Positions 42,690-54,624 of a stretch of 64,000 nt of DNA are shown piece by piece; positions within the stretch are counted from its first letter, which is position 1, and every line of letters starts with the position of its first letter. Under the pieces are notes generated by a model. That model searched no databases, was not told the origin of the DNA, and was given only the letters and a program-made list of their open reading frames with translations. The translations under genes were made by a program, and so were the position numbers. The stretch comes from Rana temporaria (lineage: Eukaryota; Chordata; Amphibia; Anura; Ranidae), in assembly GCF_905171775.1 (NCBI RefSeq), contig NC_053499.1:83122169-83186168 (forward strand), given 5' to 3'.

Positions 42690-45144
42690 GTCATTCAGAG
42701 TAGCTACCCAAAGGGAAAGTGGGGGGGCACCTTAGATTTTGAAAAACGTGCCACCGAAAGAAAAAAAATTGCAGAAGGTGCTTCTTTTGTGAGGACACTA
42801 AACCAGGTGGAATGGAAAGCGAAGCTATTTCTGGGGAGGGTGGTAGAGCCTTGGCATACATCAAAAATAGACTGCCAAAAGGGAAAGATACTGGAGCACT
42901 CCCACCAGATGTGAAGATAGATGCCCCTCTTTCGACCACACTGTCAGCAGATGCTAGGGGTATATGGAAAAGCTCTATGTAGGGTAACCGGGTCCCTATA
43001 CCAGCGTGACAACATTTTAAAAATATGTTCTTGTGCATGGCAATAAATGGAGTGTTTATGTGTAAATAAAAAAGGTTTGCTACAGTTCAGCAAAGACTTT
43101 GTATCCCAGGTTCACAGACCAGGGCTTTGTAAAGGTAGGTAAAGAGTTGTGAAGTAAGGATAGAGACAGTAGAGAGCATATGTCTGGGAGCCTTGGCGGA
43201 GGAGCACATCTTCTCAAAAATCAGTGAGAGGTCTATGCATTTGTTTAGTGTCAACATTTTTTTTTGCAAAAAGAAACCAAATGTGATTTGGTCAGCCAAT
43301 CACCCTGCAATAAGCACAGTACATGGGGAGCTGCAGGAAGGCCCGACTGAGGGTGGATAAAGGAATGTTCTACAGGCCACAGCAACCTAGAAAAGGGGCC
43401 AAGCTGAGAACTACCCACCCCTAGTGAACACGTCACGTTATCAAAAAAGGGGGGCAGAGGTGAAGTATTGGAGGAGAAGACATGAACATACTTAGAGCGA
43501 GGCATCCTGAATTAGAGACAACACCTTGCTATATTCCCAAGGACGACCATGTAGGTCTATCTGCATGAGGTCTTGTTCCACCATAGTGGAAGATTTAGCT
43601 ATTGGAGGAGGAAATCAATCCAGAATAAGGGTGAAAAGAGAAGCAGCATAATATAATTCAAAATCGGGAGGCCCACCCCCATGCTGGAATCTTCAAAACT
43701 CCTGCATGAGAGAGAGGGGTGGTAATATGCATATTTTTAGACATGTGCACTGCCAAAAAAATAGTTTTTTTCGTTTATGTTATTTTCGTTTTTTTTTTTT
43801 TCGTAAATGAGTAAATTCGGGAAATTCGAAAAATTCTTTTTTTCCGTTTGTTTCATTCGTTTTTTTTTTTTTTTTTTCGGAAATTCGTAAATTCGGGAAA
43901 TTTTCGGATTTCCGAAAAAGCAAAAAAACGGAAAAACGAATGAAACGGAAAAAAACGGATGAAACTAAAACATTTTTTCGGAAATTTACGAATTTTCGAA
44001 TTTCAAATTTTTCGAATGTTTCGAAATTTCGAATTTTGAATTTTTCAGTTTTCGAATTTTCAAATTTTTCAATTTTCGAAATTTCGAAATACGAAAATAT
44101 TCGGAAATACGAAAATATTTGGAAATACGAAAATATTCGGAAATACGAAATTTCAAAATGTCGAAAATTTTTCAATTTCGAATTTTCGAAATTCGGAAAT
44201 ACGAAAATTCGGAAATACGAAATTTCAGAAATACGAAATTTCAGAAATACGAAAATTCGGAAATTGAAAAATTCGAAATTTGAAAAAAAAATCAATTTTC
44301 GATTTTTTTCAATTTTCGAATTTCGAATTTTTCAATTTTAGAAATTAGAAATTCGGAAATACGAAAATTTGAAAATTGAAAAATTCGAAAATTGAAAAAT
44401 TCCAAATTCCAAATTTCGAAATTTCTGAAAAAGTGAAAAATTCTAAAATTCGAAAATTGAACAATTCGAAATTTGAAAAATTCTAAAATTCGAATTTTTC
44501 GAAATTTAGATTTTTCGAAATTTTGATTTTTCGAAATTTCGATTTTCGAATTTTTGAAATTTCGAATTTTCGAAATTTCGAATTTTCGAAAATTCGAATT
44601 TTCGAAAATTCGAATTTTCGAAAATTCGAATTTTCGAAAATTCGAAAAAAAAATTCAGTTTTTTTGCTTTTTTCGTAGATTCGTAAAATTTTCGGATTTC
44701 CGAAAAAGCAAAAAACGGAAAAACGAATGAAACAAAAAAAGGATGAAACGAAAAAAAAAAATCGGAAATTTACGAATTTTCGAATTTCGAATTTCAAATT
44801 TTTCGAATGTGTCCGGCTCATCCTTAATCTCAATGTATCAGGGTTGTAAGTAAGGTGGAGAGGCGTGAGGTTAATACCTTGTCTAAAATTAATAAGAAAA
44901 TAGGTTTATAGTTACTACACGCTGAAGGATCCTTGCCTGGTTTCAGTAGGATCAATATAAGAGGATGTTAAAGGTGAGAGGGTGGCAGAGTATTTGCGTT
45001 AGGTGGAAGCTAAAATAGGATCTAAGGACTGGGCAAACAGTTTGTAAAATCTAGGATTAAAACCATCAGGGCCAGGACATTTTCCAGGCTTAATACCTTT
45101 GATGGCTCCCGTGAATTTAAAATCAGAGAGAAGTTTGTCTAAGG
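42690..45144 (-). pseudogene. Second L1/Tx1-type LINE ORF2, fragmentary, interrupted
   Basis: On the minus strand 45130-44820 reads PGPDGFNPRFYKLFAQSLDP-like sequence with stops, followed by KPIFLLILDKVLTSRLS, the first RT motifs of an L1 ORF2. The C-terminal part lies at 43780-42690, with the Cys/Trp block near 42960-42890 (CWQCGRK..., then HLVGVLQYL in mixed frames). The 43735-44818 element sits between. Frames are badly degraded and no catalytic FADD motif was found. Confidence 0.55.
43735..44818. mobile_element. TTCGAA-rich element, hAT-like edges
   Basis: A 1.1-kb block made almost entirely of AATTTTCGAAATTTCGAA-like words. Its two ends carry a long direct repeat (GGATTTCCGAAAAAGCAAAA, AACGGAAAAACGAATGAAAC, TTACGAATTTTCGAATTTC) at about 43900-44030 and 44690-44810. 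The left edge TAGACATGTGCACTGCC and right edge AATGTGTCC suggest transposon termini. No matching TSD was confirmed. It splits L1 ORF2 sequence. Confidence 0.6.
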
Positions 45145-46980
45145 CAGTGTTTCTCAACGGGGGTTCTGCAGAATTCCTCAGGGGTTCTGCTGTAATTCAA
45201 CATTGTGGCGGATGTATATCCGCCCAAATTTGTTTCCAGTGTTTCCAATTGATACCTGATGCCATATCTGTAGTTCCACCTCAGCGAACTCAGTGTGGGG
45301 TCGGGAGGAATGCAGGGAGAGGAGGTTCTGAGTTCAGAGCATTGAGACATGGAGGCATGGAGCCATGAAGGGAGCTGAGAATGAAAACCATGGAGCTGGG
45401 GAGCACAGAGTGGGAGCTGTGAAGAGAGCCGAGAATAAGGATTATGGAGATGGGAGCACCAGTTCAGAAGGTGAGATCCTGTCTGAATGGTAGCAGTGAT
45501 GCACACTATGAAGAGGGAGCAGAGAAAAGTAGAACATGGCTGGATTGGAAGGTGAGTTCCTGTTTAATATAAGGGGTGAATGCAGACTGCAGAGGGAGGA
45601 GCAGAGAACTTGAAGTGACAAGCTGTGTATAACAGCACTGGATATAGACTGCAGAGGGAGGGGAGCAGAGAGTTGGGGCACACAGCTGGATCAGGCTGAA
45701 TATAGCAGCATGTGAGATTATAATAGCTGTATGTTATGTCATTATTGTACATAATGCTATTAGGCCTTGTACACACGACCGAACATGTCCGCTGAAACTG
45801 GTCCATCGGACCAGTTTCCGCGGACATGTCCGACCGTGTGTAGGGCCTACCGGACAGTTTCCCGGCCTAGCGGACAGGTTCCCAGCGGACAGAAGTTTCT
45901 TAGCATGCTAAGAAACTTGTCCGCTGGAAGCCTGTCCGTCGGACATGTCCGATGGTTAGTACGACTCATCGGACATTGATTTGACGCATGCGTGGAAGCA
46001 TTGACCTTCCGTGTCAGAGAATGTCGGTGTCGTCTACGTCACCGCGTTCTCTGTCCGTGGGGATTTTGGTCTGATGGTGTGTACACACATCAGACCAAAA
46101 CCTCCCAGCAGACATGTCCGATGAAAATGGTCCGCGGACCGTTTTCATCGGACATGTCTGCTCGTCTGTACAAGGCCTGAGATCTCACCTCCTGCTACAT
46201 TCAGTCTCATCAAGCCACAGGGCCCTGCGCCCCCCCCCCCCCTACAGTCTGCATTTATTTACCTCCTGCTACATTCAGCCATATGCTCCCACTGTCAGCA
46301 CTCCTCCTGGAACCACCCTCACAGGTTCAGAGGAGCTGAATCTATAAAGGTGGCACCAGGTATCAATGTGCATTGACAGTACTCGCTGTCAGTGCACATT
46401 GAAAACAACATTGGTATCATGTGCTTATTTTTTCTGCACAGAAATATGTAACATGTATGCATTTTTCTGCAGAGAAAAATAGTCAAATAACCAATATTGT
46501 GGTTTGAACAGGGCACATAGAAATCAATTTTTTTTATGTCCTTGCAGAGACCTGCTGTACGATAGGAAAATGCATGTCTCTGCACATGATATGAACAAGA
46601 AAGTATTCTGTGCAGGTCAAATCTGCTCCATCAATTCTTATGCATGTAAGTTGTGCACAAGGCCCAAATGTTCCCGTAGTCTGCTTTCCTATTTATGATT
46701 CACACTATTTGGGAGTTTTGTTTAAGTTTAGTAAGGTCTCATTCACAGCATGTGTGCAAAAAAACTGATGGAAAATATGTGCAAATTTGACTTGCCTGTA
46801 AGGACAAAGAAAACAAATGATTCACACCATAATGTTGGTGTCAGGTGAGCTCTAATATTTATTCTATTATTTATAGCTTATTTAAAATAATTGCGATTAT
46901 ATCTACAGCTCACAGGTTCCCCTGAGATCTCAGACTTTTTGCCAAGGGTTTCTCCATGGTAAAAAGGTTGAGAAACACTG
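45145..46980. mobile_element. hAT/Charlie-like element
   Basis: Terminal inverted repeats CAGTGTTTCTCAAC and GTTGAGAAACACTG, the sequence type known from Charlie-group hAT elements. It is 1.8 kb without a transposase, and a Harbinger-type MITE (45763-46177) is nested inside. The flanking 8-mers do not match (GTCTAAGG against CTGTAACT), so the TSD has decayed or the flank was rearranged. Confidence 0.75.
45763..46177. mobile_element. Harbinger-type MITE (GTACACACGA family), copy 4
   Basis: Begins GGCCTTGTACACACGACCG after TTA (45760-45762) and ends with its inverse (CTGTACAAGGCC) before TGA, so the TSD has one mismatch. The interior is inverted copies of GGACATGTCCG(A/C) words. Confidence 0.75.
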
Positions 46981-47020
46981 CTGTAACTGTTGTAATCTAT
47001 TACTTTAAAATAAAAACATT

Positions 47021-47730
47021 GGCCCAGATTCAAAGAGATCTGCGCTATATTTGCAGAGGCGCAGGGCAACGATTTTGCCCTGCGCCCACGCAAATATTTT
47101 GCACTGCCCTCGATTCACGGAGCAGTAGCTCTGTAAATTGCGAGGGCGCGCCGGCAAAATTGCCTGGCGTAAGCATGCGCAATGCAAACGATCCCGCCGG
47201 GGGCGGGAATCATTTAAATTAGGCACGCTCCCGCGCCGAGCGTAGAGCGCATGCTCCGTCGGGAAACTTTCCCGACGTGCATTGCGGCAAATGACGTCGC
47301 AAGGACGTCATTTGCTTCAAAGTGAACGTTAATGGCTTCCAGCGCCATTCACAAATCACTTACGCAAACGACGTGAAATTCAAATTTCACGTCGCGGGAA
47401 CGGCGGCTATACTTTAGCATTGGCTGCCCCTACTATTAGAAGGGGCAGCCTTACGCTAAAGATGCCGTACGGAAACTCCGTACCTTGCATACGCAGGGCC
47501 CGCGCAACATTGTGAATCGGCGTAAGTATGCAATTTGCATACTATACGCTGACCACAATGGGAGCGCCCCCTAGCGGTCAACACAAGAATGCAGCCTAAA
47601 ATCTGCGTGGCATAAGAGCCTTATGCCACGCAGATTTTAGGCTGCAGTCGGCGTAACAAGTTCTCTGAATCAGGAGAACTTGTTACGCCGGCGCAAGTCA
47701 GCAATTGCGCTGCGTAACCTATTACCTAAT
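47021..47730. mobile_element. GATTCA-type Harbinger MITE, right end lost
   Basis: The left end is GGCCCAGATTCAAAGAGATC. The interior has CGGCG-rich, ACGTCA-containing sequence and a strong hairpin at about 47600-47645 (GCGTGGCATAAG/CTTATGCCACGC). No matching right terminal repeat was found. Confidence 0.6.
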
Positions 47731-47929
47731 ATACTACAGTTTTATGACCCCCCTCTGTGACTAGCACCCCCCTCTAGTCTATTGCTCTGCCTCTGTCTTA
47801 TCTCACTAACTTTGATGCTATCTTTATTACCATTGATTTGTATGTGTTTGTTTTTATTTTTATTTATTTTTTCTTCCTTTCCCTCTGAGATTTTTTTTTC
47901 TTGTTTTGTTTTAACATTCTGCCCAAAAA

Positions 47930-48020
47930 ATTGTGAATCAGTACTGCTTGGACCGTGAAGAAGGGGAAACACCACAAAAGCTTGTCCTGAATAATTGTAT
48001 GTTAGTGCAAATAAAAAAAG
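47930..48020 (+). repeat. PLE-end-like segment (GAAGAAGGGGAAACACC)
   Basis: GTGAAGAAGGGGAAACACCA followed by AAAGCTTGTCCTG resembles the CTGAAGAAG...GAAAGC phrases that mark PLE terminal regions in frogs. Only this short piece was recognised; the surroundings (47740-48300) are otherwise unassigned. Confidence 0.35.
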
Positions 48021-48299
48021 TATCACGGACAGTACTCAATTTTCTCTATATGAATATATATGAACTTGGCGTATCAGAAGAACTATCTAACTATGTAACT
48101 ATCAGAGGGAGCAATCCCCATAAATAAAAAGACAAAAAACAATTGAGGCAAAAAGAGTACAGCAACAACAGTTTAATGAGAATGACAAGCCCTAAAACAG
48201 AGGAAGGTAAAAATGGTCAAGGGGGTAACTAGGCCAACGAACAACCAACAAAAAAGCGGGGAGTCGTAGACAGTTCCCAAGATCTGTACGAGATAGATA

Positions 48300-48537
48300 G
48301 CATTTGAACACCCCATTCAGCTCAGTCATTGGAAGACCATTGTGAACCAGTATACAAAGCAAGGTCTATAAAGACATGGATGAGTAAGTTTGGGGTGAAG
48401 AAACTGCACTGGCCTGCACAGTCCTTACCTCAAAATGATAGAACACTTTTGGGGTGAATTAGAGCGGAGACTGCGGGCCAGGCCTCCTCATCCAACATCA
48501 GTGCCTGACCTGACAAATGCGCTTCTGGAAAATCCTA
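48300..48537 (+). pseudogene. Tc1-type transposase C-terminus, left part of a split element
   Basis: The plus strand gives IEHFWGELERRLRARPPHPT and SVPDLTNALLE, the end of a Tc1 transposase where the Glu of IExxW is the third catalytic residue. Upstream the frame has stops. The remaining 3' part of the element is at 54417-54595, so PLE-3 interrupted it. Confidence 0.75.
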
Positions 48538-48782
48538 CGAGCTACTAAATGAAAATAACAAAAAAGGTGAGCCAACTAAGACGCTGGTACTGTTCACATG
48601 CTCATAAATGTGCCAGGTATAATTCAAATTAAAATAGTACCATGCTACAGTAAACAAAATAATGAAACAATTATAATATTAGCAATATTTGTAAAATCAA
48701 AAAATTATGCTCAAAGTGCTTGATACACTGAAATATACAAAAAAGGATCCAATATTCGTGCACAAAAAAAAATAATTTTACT

Positions 48783-51700
48783 TAAATCAGTGCAAAAATG
48801 TTACCTTGGAAGCCAAAATAGTAGATCTCAAAGCAAAAATGGAGCCACTTAAAACAAATAGTGAATACATGGAAAAATCCAAATTACTACAAAAGCATCT
48901 ATCCAAGTATGATGGGGAAATCAAAAATCAAAAATTAAAAAAGTACCAACGGGACATTAAAGACTATGAAGAAAACAAAGGCCCGGATTCAGAAAGAAGA
49001 TACGACGGCGTATCTCCTGATACGCTGTCAGATCTCTGAGTCCGGCCGTCGTATCTATGCGCCTGATTCATAGAATCAGGTTACGCATAGATATCCCTAA
49101 GATCCGACAGGTGTAAGTGATTTACACCGTCGGATCTTAGACTGCAATTCCAGGCCGGCCGCTAGGTGGTGCTTCTGTATTATTACGCAAGGAATATGCA
49201 AATGAGGAGTTACGCCGATTCAGAAACGAACGACCGACCGGCGCTTTTTTACCAATGACGTCATTTAGAGCAATGCACTCTGGGATTTTTTGGGACGGCA
49301 CATGCGCAGTTCGGTCGGCACGGGGGTGCGCTTTATTTAAATGATACACGCCCCCTACCTGCCGAATTTGAATTCCGCCGGGGGATTTACGATACGCCGC
49401 CGCAACTTTACAGGCAAGTGCTTTGTGAATAAAGCACTTGCCTGAAAAACTTGCGGCGGCGTAACGTAAATCAGATAGGTGAGCGGATCTTTAGATCCGC
49501 GTAACCTATCTGAATCTAGCCCAAAGTCTACAAATGGCAAGATTTTGTGAGCCAATCAACATTTCCAGAGTCTACCATAGAAGAAAGACCCATCAATCCC
49601 CCTGTAAACAGACCTATTAAAGGGAATCCCCAAACCTCTAGCACCCCAAAAAAGCAATACAACAATAAACCACCTGGGGCCTACGTGTATCATCCTCTCC
49701 AGCCAGTAGTTGTATATTATAGATATGCCCCACTTGATAATAGAGCTACAGATCCATACTACTATGAGCCCTATCATCATCCTTATGCACCTCGCCCACC
49801 CCGAGGAGGTTTCAGAGGGAATTTCAGAGAGAGACCTGGGCCATATTACAATCAGCACCAGGGGGGGGAGGGAGAGGGTGGAAGGAGGCCTACCGTATCC
49901 CACCCAAATCCCCCCAGTACCCAAAATAACCCTCAGAAAAAGAGGCAGACGAGGAGGATGTGGAAAGAAAAGGGAAAAGAAAAAGCTAGATGAAGAAATC
50001 TACAACCTCGCAGGAGTAGAATTCAATAACCAAGAATTAGAAGTGTTACAACAAGGGTTGAAGTTTGCTCCCAACAAGGATGTGGATAAATTTGATTTAT
50101 TTATTGACATCGAGAAACATATCAGAAAATTGAACATTAAAAAATATTTTACGGGACGTAATATTGAAACCACAGCAAGCCCTACAGACCCTTTTGTACA
50201 TAGTGGGTTGAGAAATCAATCAGTGTTCAACCCCCAAAAGGGCATGAATCACTACATTGAAGTATTCCTAAATATTGTTCAGGATGAAATCGGAGAGCTA
50301 CCAATCATTCAATCCTCATCCAATATAATATTTCAACAGGGTATCAAGTCTATAGAAAATAACAACAAGCAGATTGTAGTTAGACTTGCTGAAAGGGGGG
50401 GGGGGGTTTGGTCATACTTACCCAGGAATATTATTATAGTGAAATGAAAAAACAATTAGAAGATGAAAATACTTACCAACGCATGAAGGGGGACCCCACC
50501 ATGCGTTTAAAAAATGTATTAATAGATTGGGTCACCGAAGGGGTGGATAGGAAGATCCTTACCCCCAAAGAAGCAGATTATCTAGTCCCACATGCTCTCA
50601 AAGTTCCAGTTTTATACACGGTGCCAAAAATACATAAAAATAAAGTAAACCCACCTGGATGGCCTATTAGTGGCATCGGCTCTCTATTTTCGAGACTTGG
50701 AGAGTACCTAGATGGTTTCTTTAAACCCTTAGTATCCCAGAGTCCATCATATCTTAAGGACAGTAGAGACCTTATAGTAGAACTACAAAAGTTGAAAGCC
50801 ACCAAAAATACCATCATGGCAACTGTGGATGTAGAATCACTATACACCAATATACGCCATAATGATGCAGTTGAGGCACTTCGTTGGGCCTTAACTAAGG
50901 ATTCAAAACTTAAGAAAACACAAATAAATTTTCTTCTCCAGGGCCTTCAAATAGCCATGGGCAACAATTTTTTCTGGCCAACAATTAATTCTACAATCAA
51001 ATAGGGGGTGTCGCTATGGGGGCTCGCTATGCTCCCAGTGTAGCTAATATAGTCCTGAACAAGTGGGATCAAGAGACCATTTTCCATACAAGACACAAGT
51101 CCCTCAAGTTTTACAAATGCTACATTGATGATGTTATTATGTTTTGGGAGGGGACAGAAGCCAATCTGCATCTGTATCTTGTAGAAATGAACACCAACCA
51201 GTATGGACTCAAATTTTTGGCAGAATTCAGCACCGTTTCTATCAACTATTTAGATCTGACAATTAGGAAAAATAAAGCTAAGTTTGAAACCCTTACCTTT
51301 TTCAAGCCCACTGACAGAAATAGGTTTGTGCCCACATACAGTTGTCATCATCCCCAGTGGCTAGGAGCAGTACCTAAGGGACAATACTTGAGACTAAAAC
51401 GGAACTGTGCGACAGAACAAGATTATGTGACCCAAGCAGAGCATTTTACAAAAAAGTTTCTCAAAAAAGGATACTCTGAAGAGATACTCGGCAAAGTTAA
51501 AACACAAGTGTCCCTTATGGATAGACAATCGTTACTGGTTGCCAAACCAAAGAAGGAATACCAAGGGGAGGTGGCACTTGTCTTTGGGTTTAATAGGCAG
51601 TATAAACAGATAGAGGCAGTGTACAAAAAATACTGGCCTATACTTCTAAAAGACAAAGATCTACAAAAGTGCATTTCAACTACCCCCAAATTTATTTACC

Positions 51701-52305
51701 GTAGGGCCCCAGGCCTACGGAATCAAATTGCCCGGAATGTACCCGACCCACCGAAACGACCCTCCATGTTCCTAGACGGATCAGGGTTTTATCACTGGAC
51801 CAGGTGCAAAGCCTGCAAAACCACAAGATGAGTAGGAGCCCCTAAAAAAGTCACCCAGTTTAAATCCTGTCTCACTGGTGAGAGCTTCAAAATTAGACCC
51901 CTCATCACATGTGACTCAGACCATGTCACCTACGTGTTGGAGTGCCCATGTCCACTCCAATACGTGGGTAGAACAACCCTCAAACTGAAAGGAAGGATTA
52001 ATGAACATCTAGCCAACATTAGGAAAGATTTTCCTAACCATAGCGTCTCTCGACACTTTACCAGCCATCATGCGAGTGACCCCAAACTTTGTATATATTA
52101 TGGTATTGACAAGATCTCCAAACATTGGAGGGGAACCCATATGACCAGGAGTGTGTCCCAAAATGAGACCAAGTGGCTGCACAGATTACGGAGGATTCAT
52201 ATAATCCCGTTTGGAGAGTATGTAATATGTCCTAACAGTATCGTTGGCCAATTGTTAGCTAACCAGCACTGTGGCTGCAACATCTTTTTAAAATTTCCCA
52301 CTTAG
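48783..52305 (+). pseudogene. PLE-3 reverse transcriptase and GIY-YIG endonuclease, almost intact
   Basis: Penelope proteins copy their RNA at nicks made by the GIY-YIG domain. In order: charged coiled-coil leader (KIVDLKAKMEPL, then KKYQRDIKDYEENK), a MITE (48980-49522), a Tyr/Pro/Arg-rich segment with RGGFRGNFRERPGP, a basic run (KKRGRRGG, then KKREKKK), FNNQELEVLQQGLKFAPNK, YTVPKIHKNKVNPPGWPISG, motif A ATVDVESLYTNI (about 50817), motif B MGARYAPSVANI (51016), motif C CYIDDVIMFW (51118), then NYLDLTIRKNK and FFKPTDRNRFVP, the RCKACK cysteines, and GIY-YIG (CPLQYVGRTTLKLKGRINEH, about 51955). Lesions: frameshifts at G-runs near 49862 and 50400, a stop/shift at 51001-51016, and a TGA at 51829. 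RT catalytic residues and the GIY-YIG Arg and Glu are present. Confidence 0.9.
48980..49522. mobile_element. GATTCA-type Harbinger MITE inside PLE-3
   Basis: The left end is GGCCCGGATTCAGAAAGA and the right end its inverse (TCTGAATCTAGCCC). AAA lies on both sides (48977-48979, 49523-49525). Removing the element and one AAA restores the PLE reading frame across the site (EENK joined to VYKWQDFVS). No coding capacity. Confidence 0.85.
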
Positions 52306-53142
52306 ATTTTAAACTTCCATCCGTCCCAGAACCAATCACATTACTTTGTAAACTACAAATACCGTGATCCTCAGTGACCATGTATGCGCCCTGATGACGT
52401 AAACATTACAAAACGTACGTCGGCGGCAATACCTGGTCACGTGTTTACACACCCCATCCCCGGCTACTGTGGAACCATCCGCATCGGAGAGCACTCGAGT
52501 CGCGGCTGGAAAGCCTCAACGAACGGGACCCCTCATGATCCGATACGCCTGCAGCCCCAGTGTCGGGAAGGCACTTTTAATGTAAGAGGCCATCTGGCTA
52601 TTTTATTTTGTTACAATTTTAATAAACGTTATCACGATATGGGCACCTTTTGTCTTCTGTTTTTGGATACCTTCCGAGTATGAGGCATACTTCCCAGATC
52701 CAGTTCTCCTTATGTGAGCAGGCACAATCCTGCACAAGCGTTCATGACTATCTTTTTAATTAAAGAAGTCATCATTAGCTGGTAAGCGCAACTTTATTCT
52801 GAGCACTTCGGGTGAAGACAATATAGTTATCTTGGTGAAGGAACTTATTATCGCATTGGAATAACGTATCCGGATTTAATCAAGCAATCACTGCTGAAAT
52901 TGTCTGTATTTGCACAGAACCTCTTATTGGGACTTTTCATTTATATTTATTTTGTAATCACTTCAATATTTTAATAATTTGTAGCATCAGTATCTCACCA
53001 CATGGGTGATGCATGCATTGTTCATAACTAGGAATTGCATGTTGTAATATATCTATTGCCGGTTCTAAGGTATAATTATGAAACTGTTTGCACTTATTTA
53101 GCGCCCTCATCACACAATTTTTTTAAACAATAAATAGTCCAT

Positions 53143-53799
53143 AAAAAACAAAAAGCCGCGCCAAGAAATGGTTAAACAAGTCCACTACTGAAGCCGTCAC
53201 CACGCTCGGGAGGAAGGGCTCCTGTTTGCCGGCCGGCTTTTTCAACTTTCAAATACATTGGCTGTTTTTATTCATTGCTGCTGTAAGTAGACTACTTTTT
53301 AATAAATTTGGTTATTGTACTGTATTACGCTATATGCGTCCTCTTTTTTTATACACTCCCTCCAATGGAGCAACTGTGATCTATCGATTGTGACGCTGCG
53401 GACTCCTGTTCTGAGATCCCTGGAGAAATTAAAGGCCGAGGCTGGGTTATAGCCATCCGCTTTGATTCCTTACCTTCTGGTAAGAGGCTTTGATTTCCAG
53501 GTGGAGGAATTTCACATACTGCATGCATGTCACCGGGTGTTGGAGGAATTTACATCCATCGTTACATCATTGTGTCACATTATATGGAACTTGTGTCCTT
53601 GTACTACCAAGTGCACCTTTGGTCTCTGCATAAGAGCTCATAGATTTTTTCCATTGTTATTACTTCCATCTTCAGTAGTGGACTTGTTTAACCATTTCTT
53701 GGCGCGGCTTTTTGTTTTTTATGTTTATTTGTGTACTTCACACGATAGCTGCTGCCTTGGTGTTTATTGTGTTGTAGCGCAGTTTCTTTTGTTTTTCTT
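53143..53799 (+). mobile_element. Snapback unit B, PLE-type, with 10-bp TSD
   Basis: The TSD AATAGTCCAT is at 53133-53142 and 53800-53809. The first 51 bp (53143-53193) are the inverse of about 53679-53727 (CAAAAAGCCGCGCCAAGAAA, then CAAGTCCACTACTGAAG). The forward body (GTCACCACGCTCGGGAGGAA, GGCCGGCTTTTT, AAAGGCCGAGGCTGGGTTAT) matches unit A at 17.2-18.0 kb, and the tip is TAGCGCAGTTTCTTTTG. The arms of A and B are different sequences although the bodies are homologous. Confidence 0.75.
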
Positions 53800-54416
53800 A
53801 ATAGTCCATGCAAAAAAATTATAAACAATAAAAGTAAAATTGTGATAATACATAAATAAATAAAATGCAGCCTCCCGCTGGCAGCTGCAATATCACACAT
53901 AATGCTTCTTGCACCCAGCTGGTGCTAAGGAAAATCAAACGAGTGCTCCACTTTTCATTGGTGTTCAATATTCAGTCAACATGTCACCACCAAGTGCTCC
54001 CCCTCCAGGAATAAATTCATCTGAGGGAGTGTGATCTCTACAATTAAGTGAGATCAATACAAGCCTTTTAGCCTCCCGGGGTTTGAAATTCCTATCTTTT
54101 GTCCTCTAAGATATGGCTCATGATGACTCATGGTATCCAAAGTGCATATATAAAGAAAAGCAGCTAATAGGGCTTATATCCTCCATAAAGCTTCAACTTA
54201 TTAAATAAGTACAGGTTACTCACAAGCTCAGGTGCTTCCAGCACACCAGGCTATGACAAGCATTAAAATCTGTGTTTTGAACACACCACTCTCTCCACAC
54301 AAGCCTCACAGACAAACATCCGACTCACAACTCCATGATGGATGCAGATGTTGTCACTGGCCCCTCCCGTAGGCGTGTCAACAAAGGGTCACGTGACTTC
54401 TTCAGGAGAGATAATC

Positions 54417-54595
54417 TCCTATAGACACACTTCTAAAACCTTGTGGACAGCCTTCCCAGAAGAGGTGAAGCTGTTATAGCTGCAAAGGGTGGGCCAACTC
54501 AATATTGAACCCTACGGACTAAGACTGGGATGCCATTAAAGTTCATGTTTGTGTAAAGGCAGGCATTCCAATACTTTTGGTAATATAATATAAAA
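54417..54595 (+). mobile_element. Tc1 element, 3' part with terminal repeat
   Basis: Continues the element begun at 48300 (AAAACCTTGTGGACAGCCTT, then GCTGTTATAGCTGCAAAGGG) and ends with CCAATACTTTTGGTAATATA, a Tc1 terminal repeat. Confidence 0.75.
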
Positions 54596-54624
54596 TATAT
54601 ATCTTTCTATTCATCTATCCATAT

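Larger units (their letters stand above)
48538..54416 (+). mobile_element. PLE-3: near full-length Penelope-like element inside a Tc1 element
   Basis: Both sides are parts of one Tc1 element; TCCTA at 48533-48537 and 54417-54421 is a possible 5-bp TSD. It contains a leader, a coding region from about 48783 to 52305, and a 2.1-kb 3' region that includes snapback unit B. Near 54360-54405 the minus strand has CCTGAAGAAGTCACGTGACC and further on GACACGCC, similar to PLE end motifs. The right part (53810-54416) may be an inverted terminal arm, but no second arm was identified. Confidence 0.75.

Noticed and set aside
45145..46980. 8-bp TSD expected for the CAGTGTTTCTCAAC element
   Set aside because: The flanking 8-mers do not match, so no TSD is claimed although the terminal repeats are clear.
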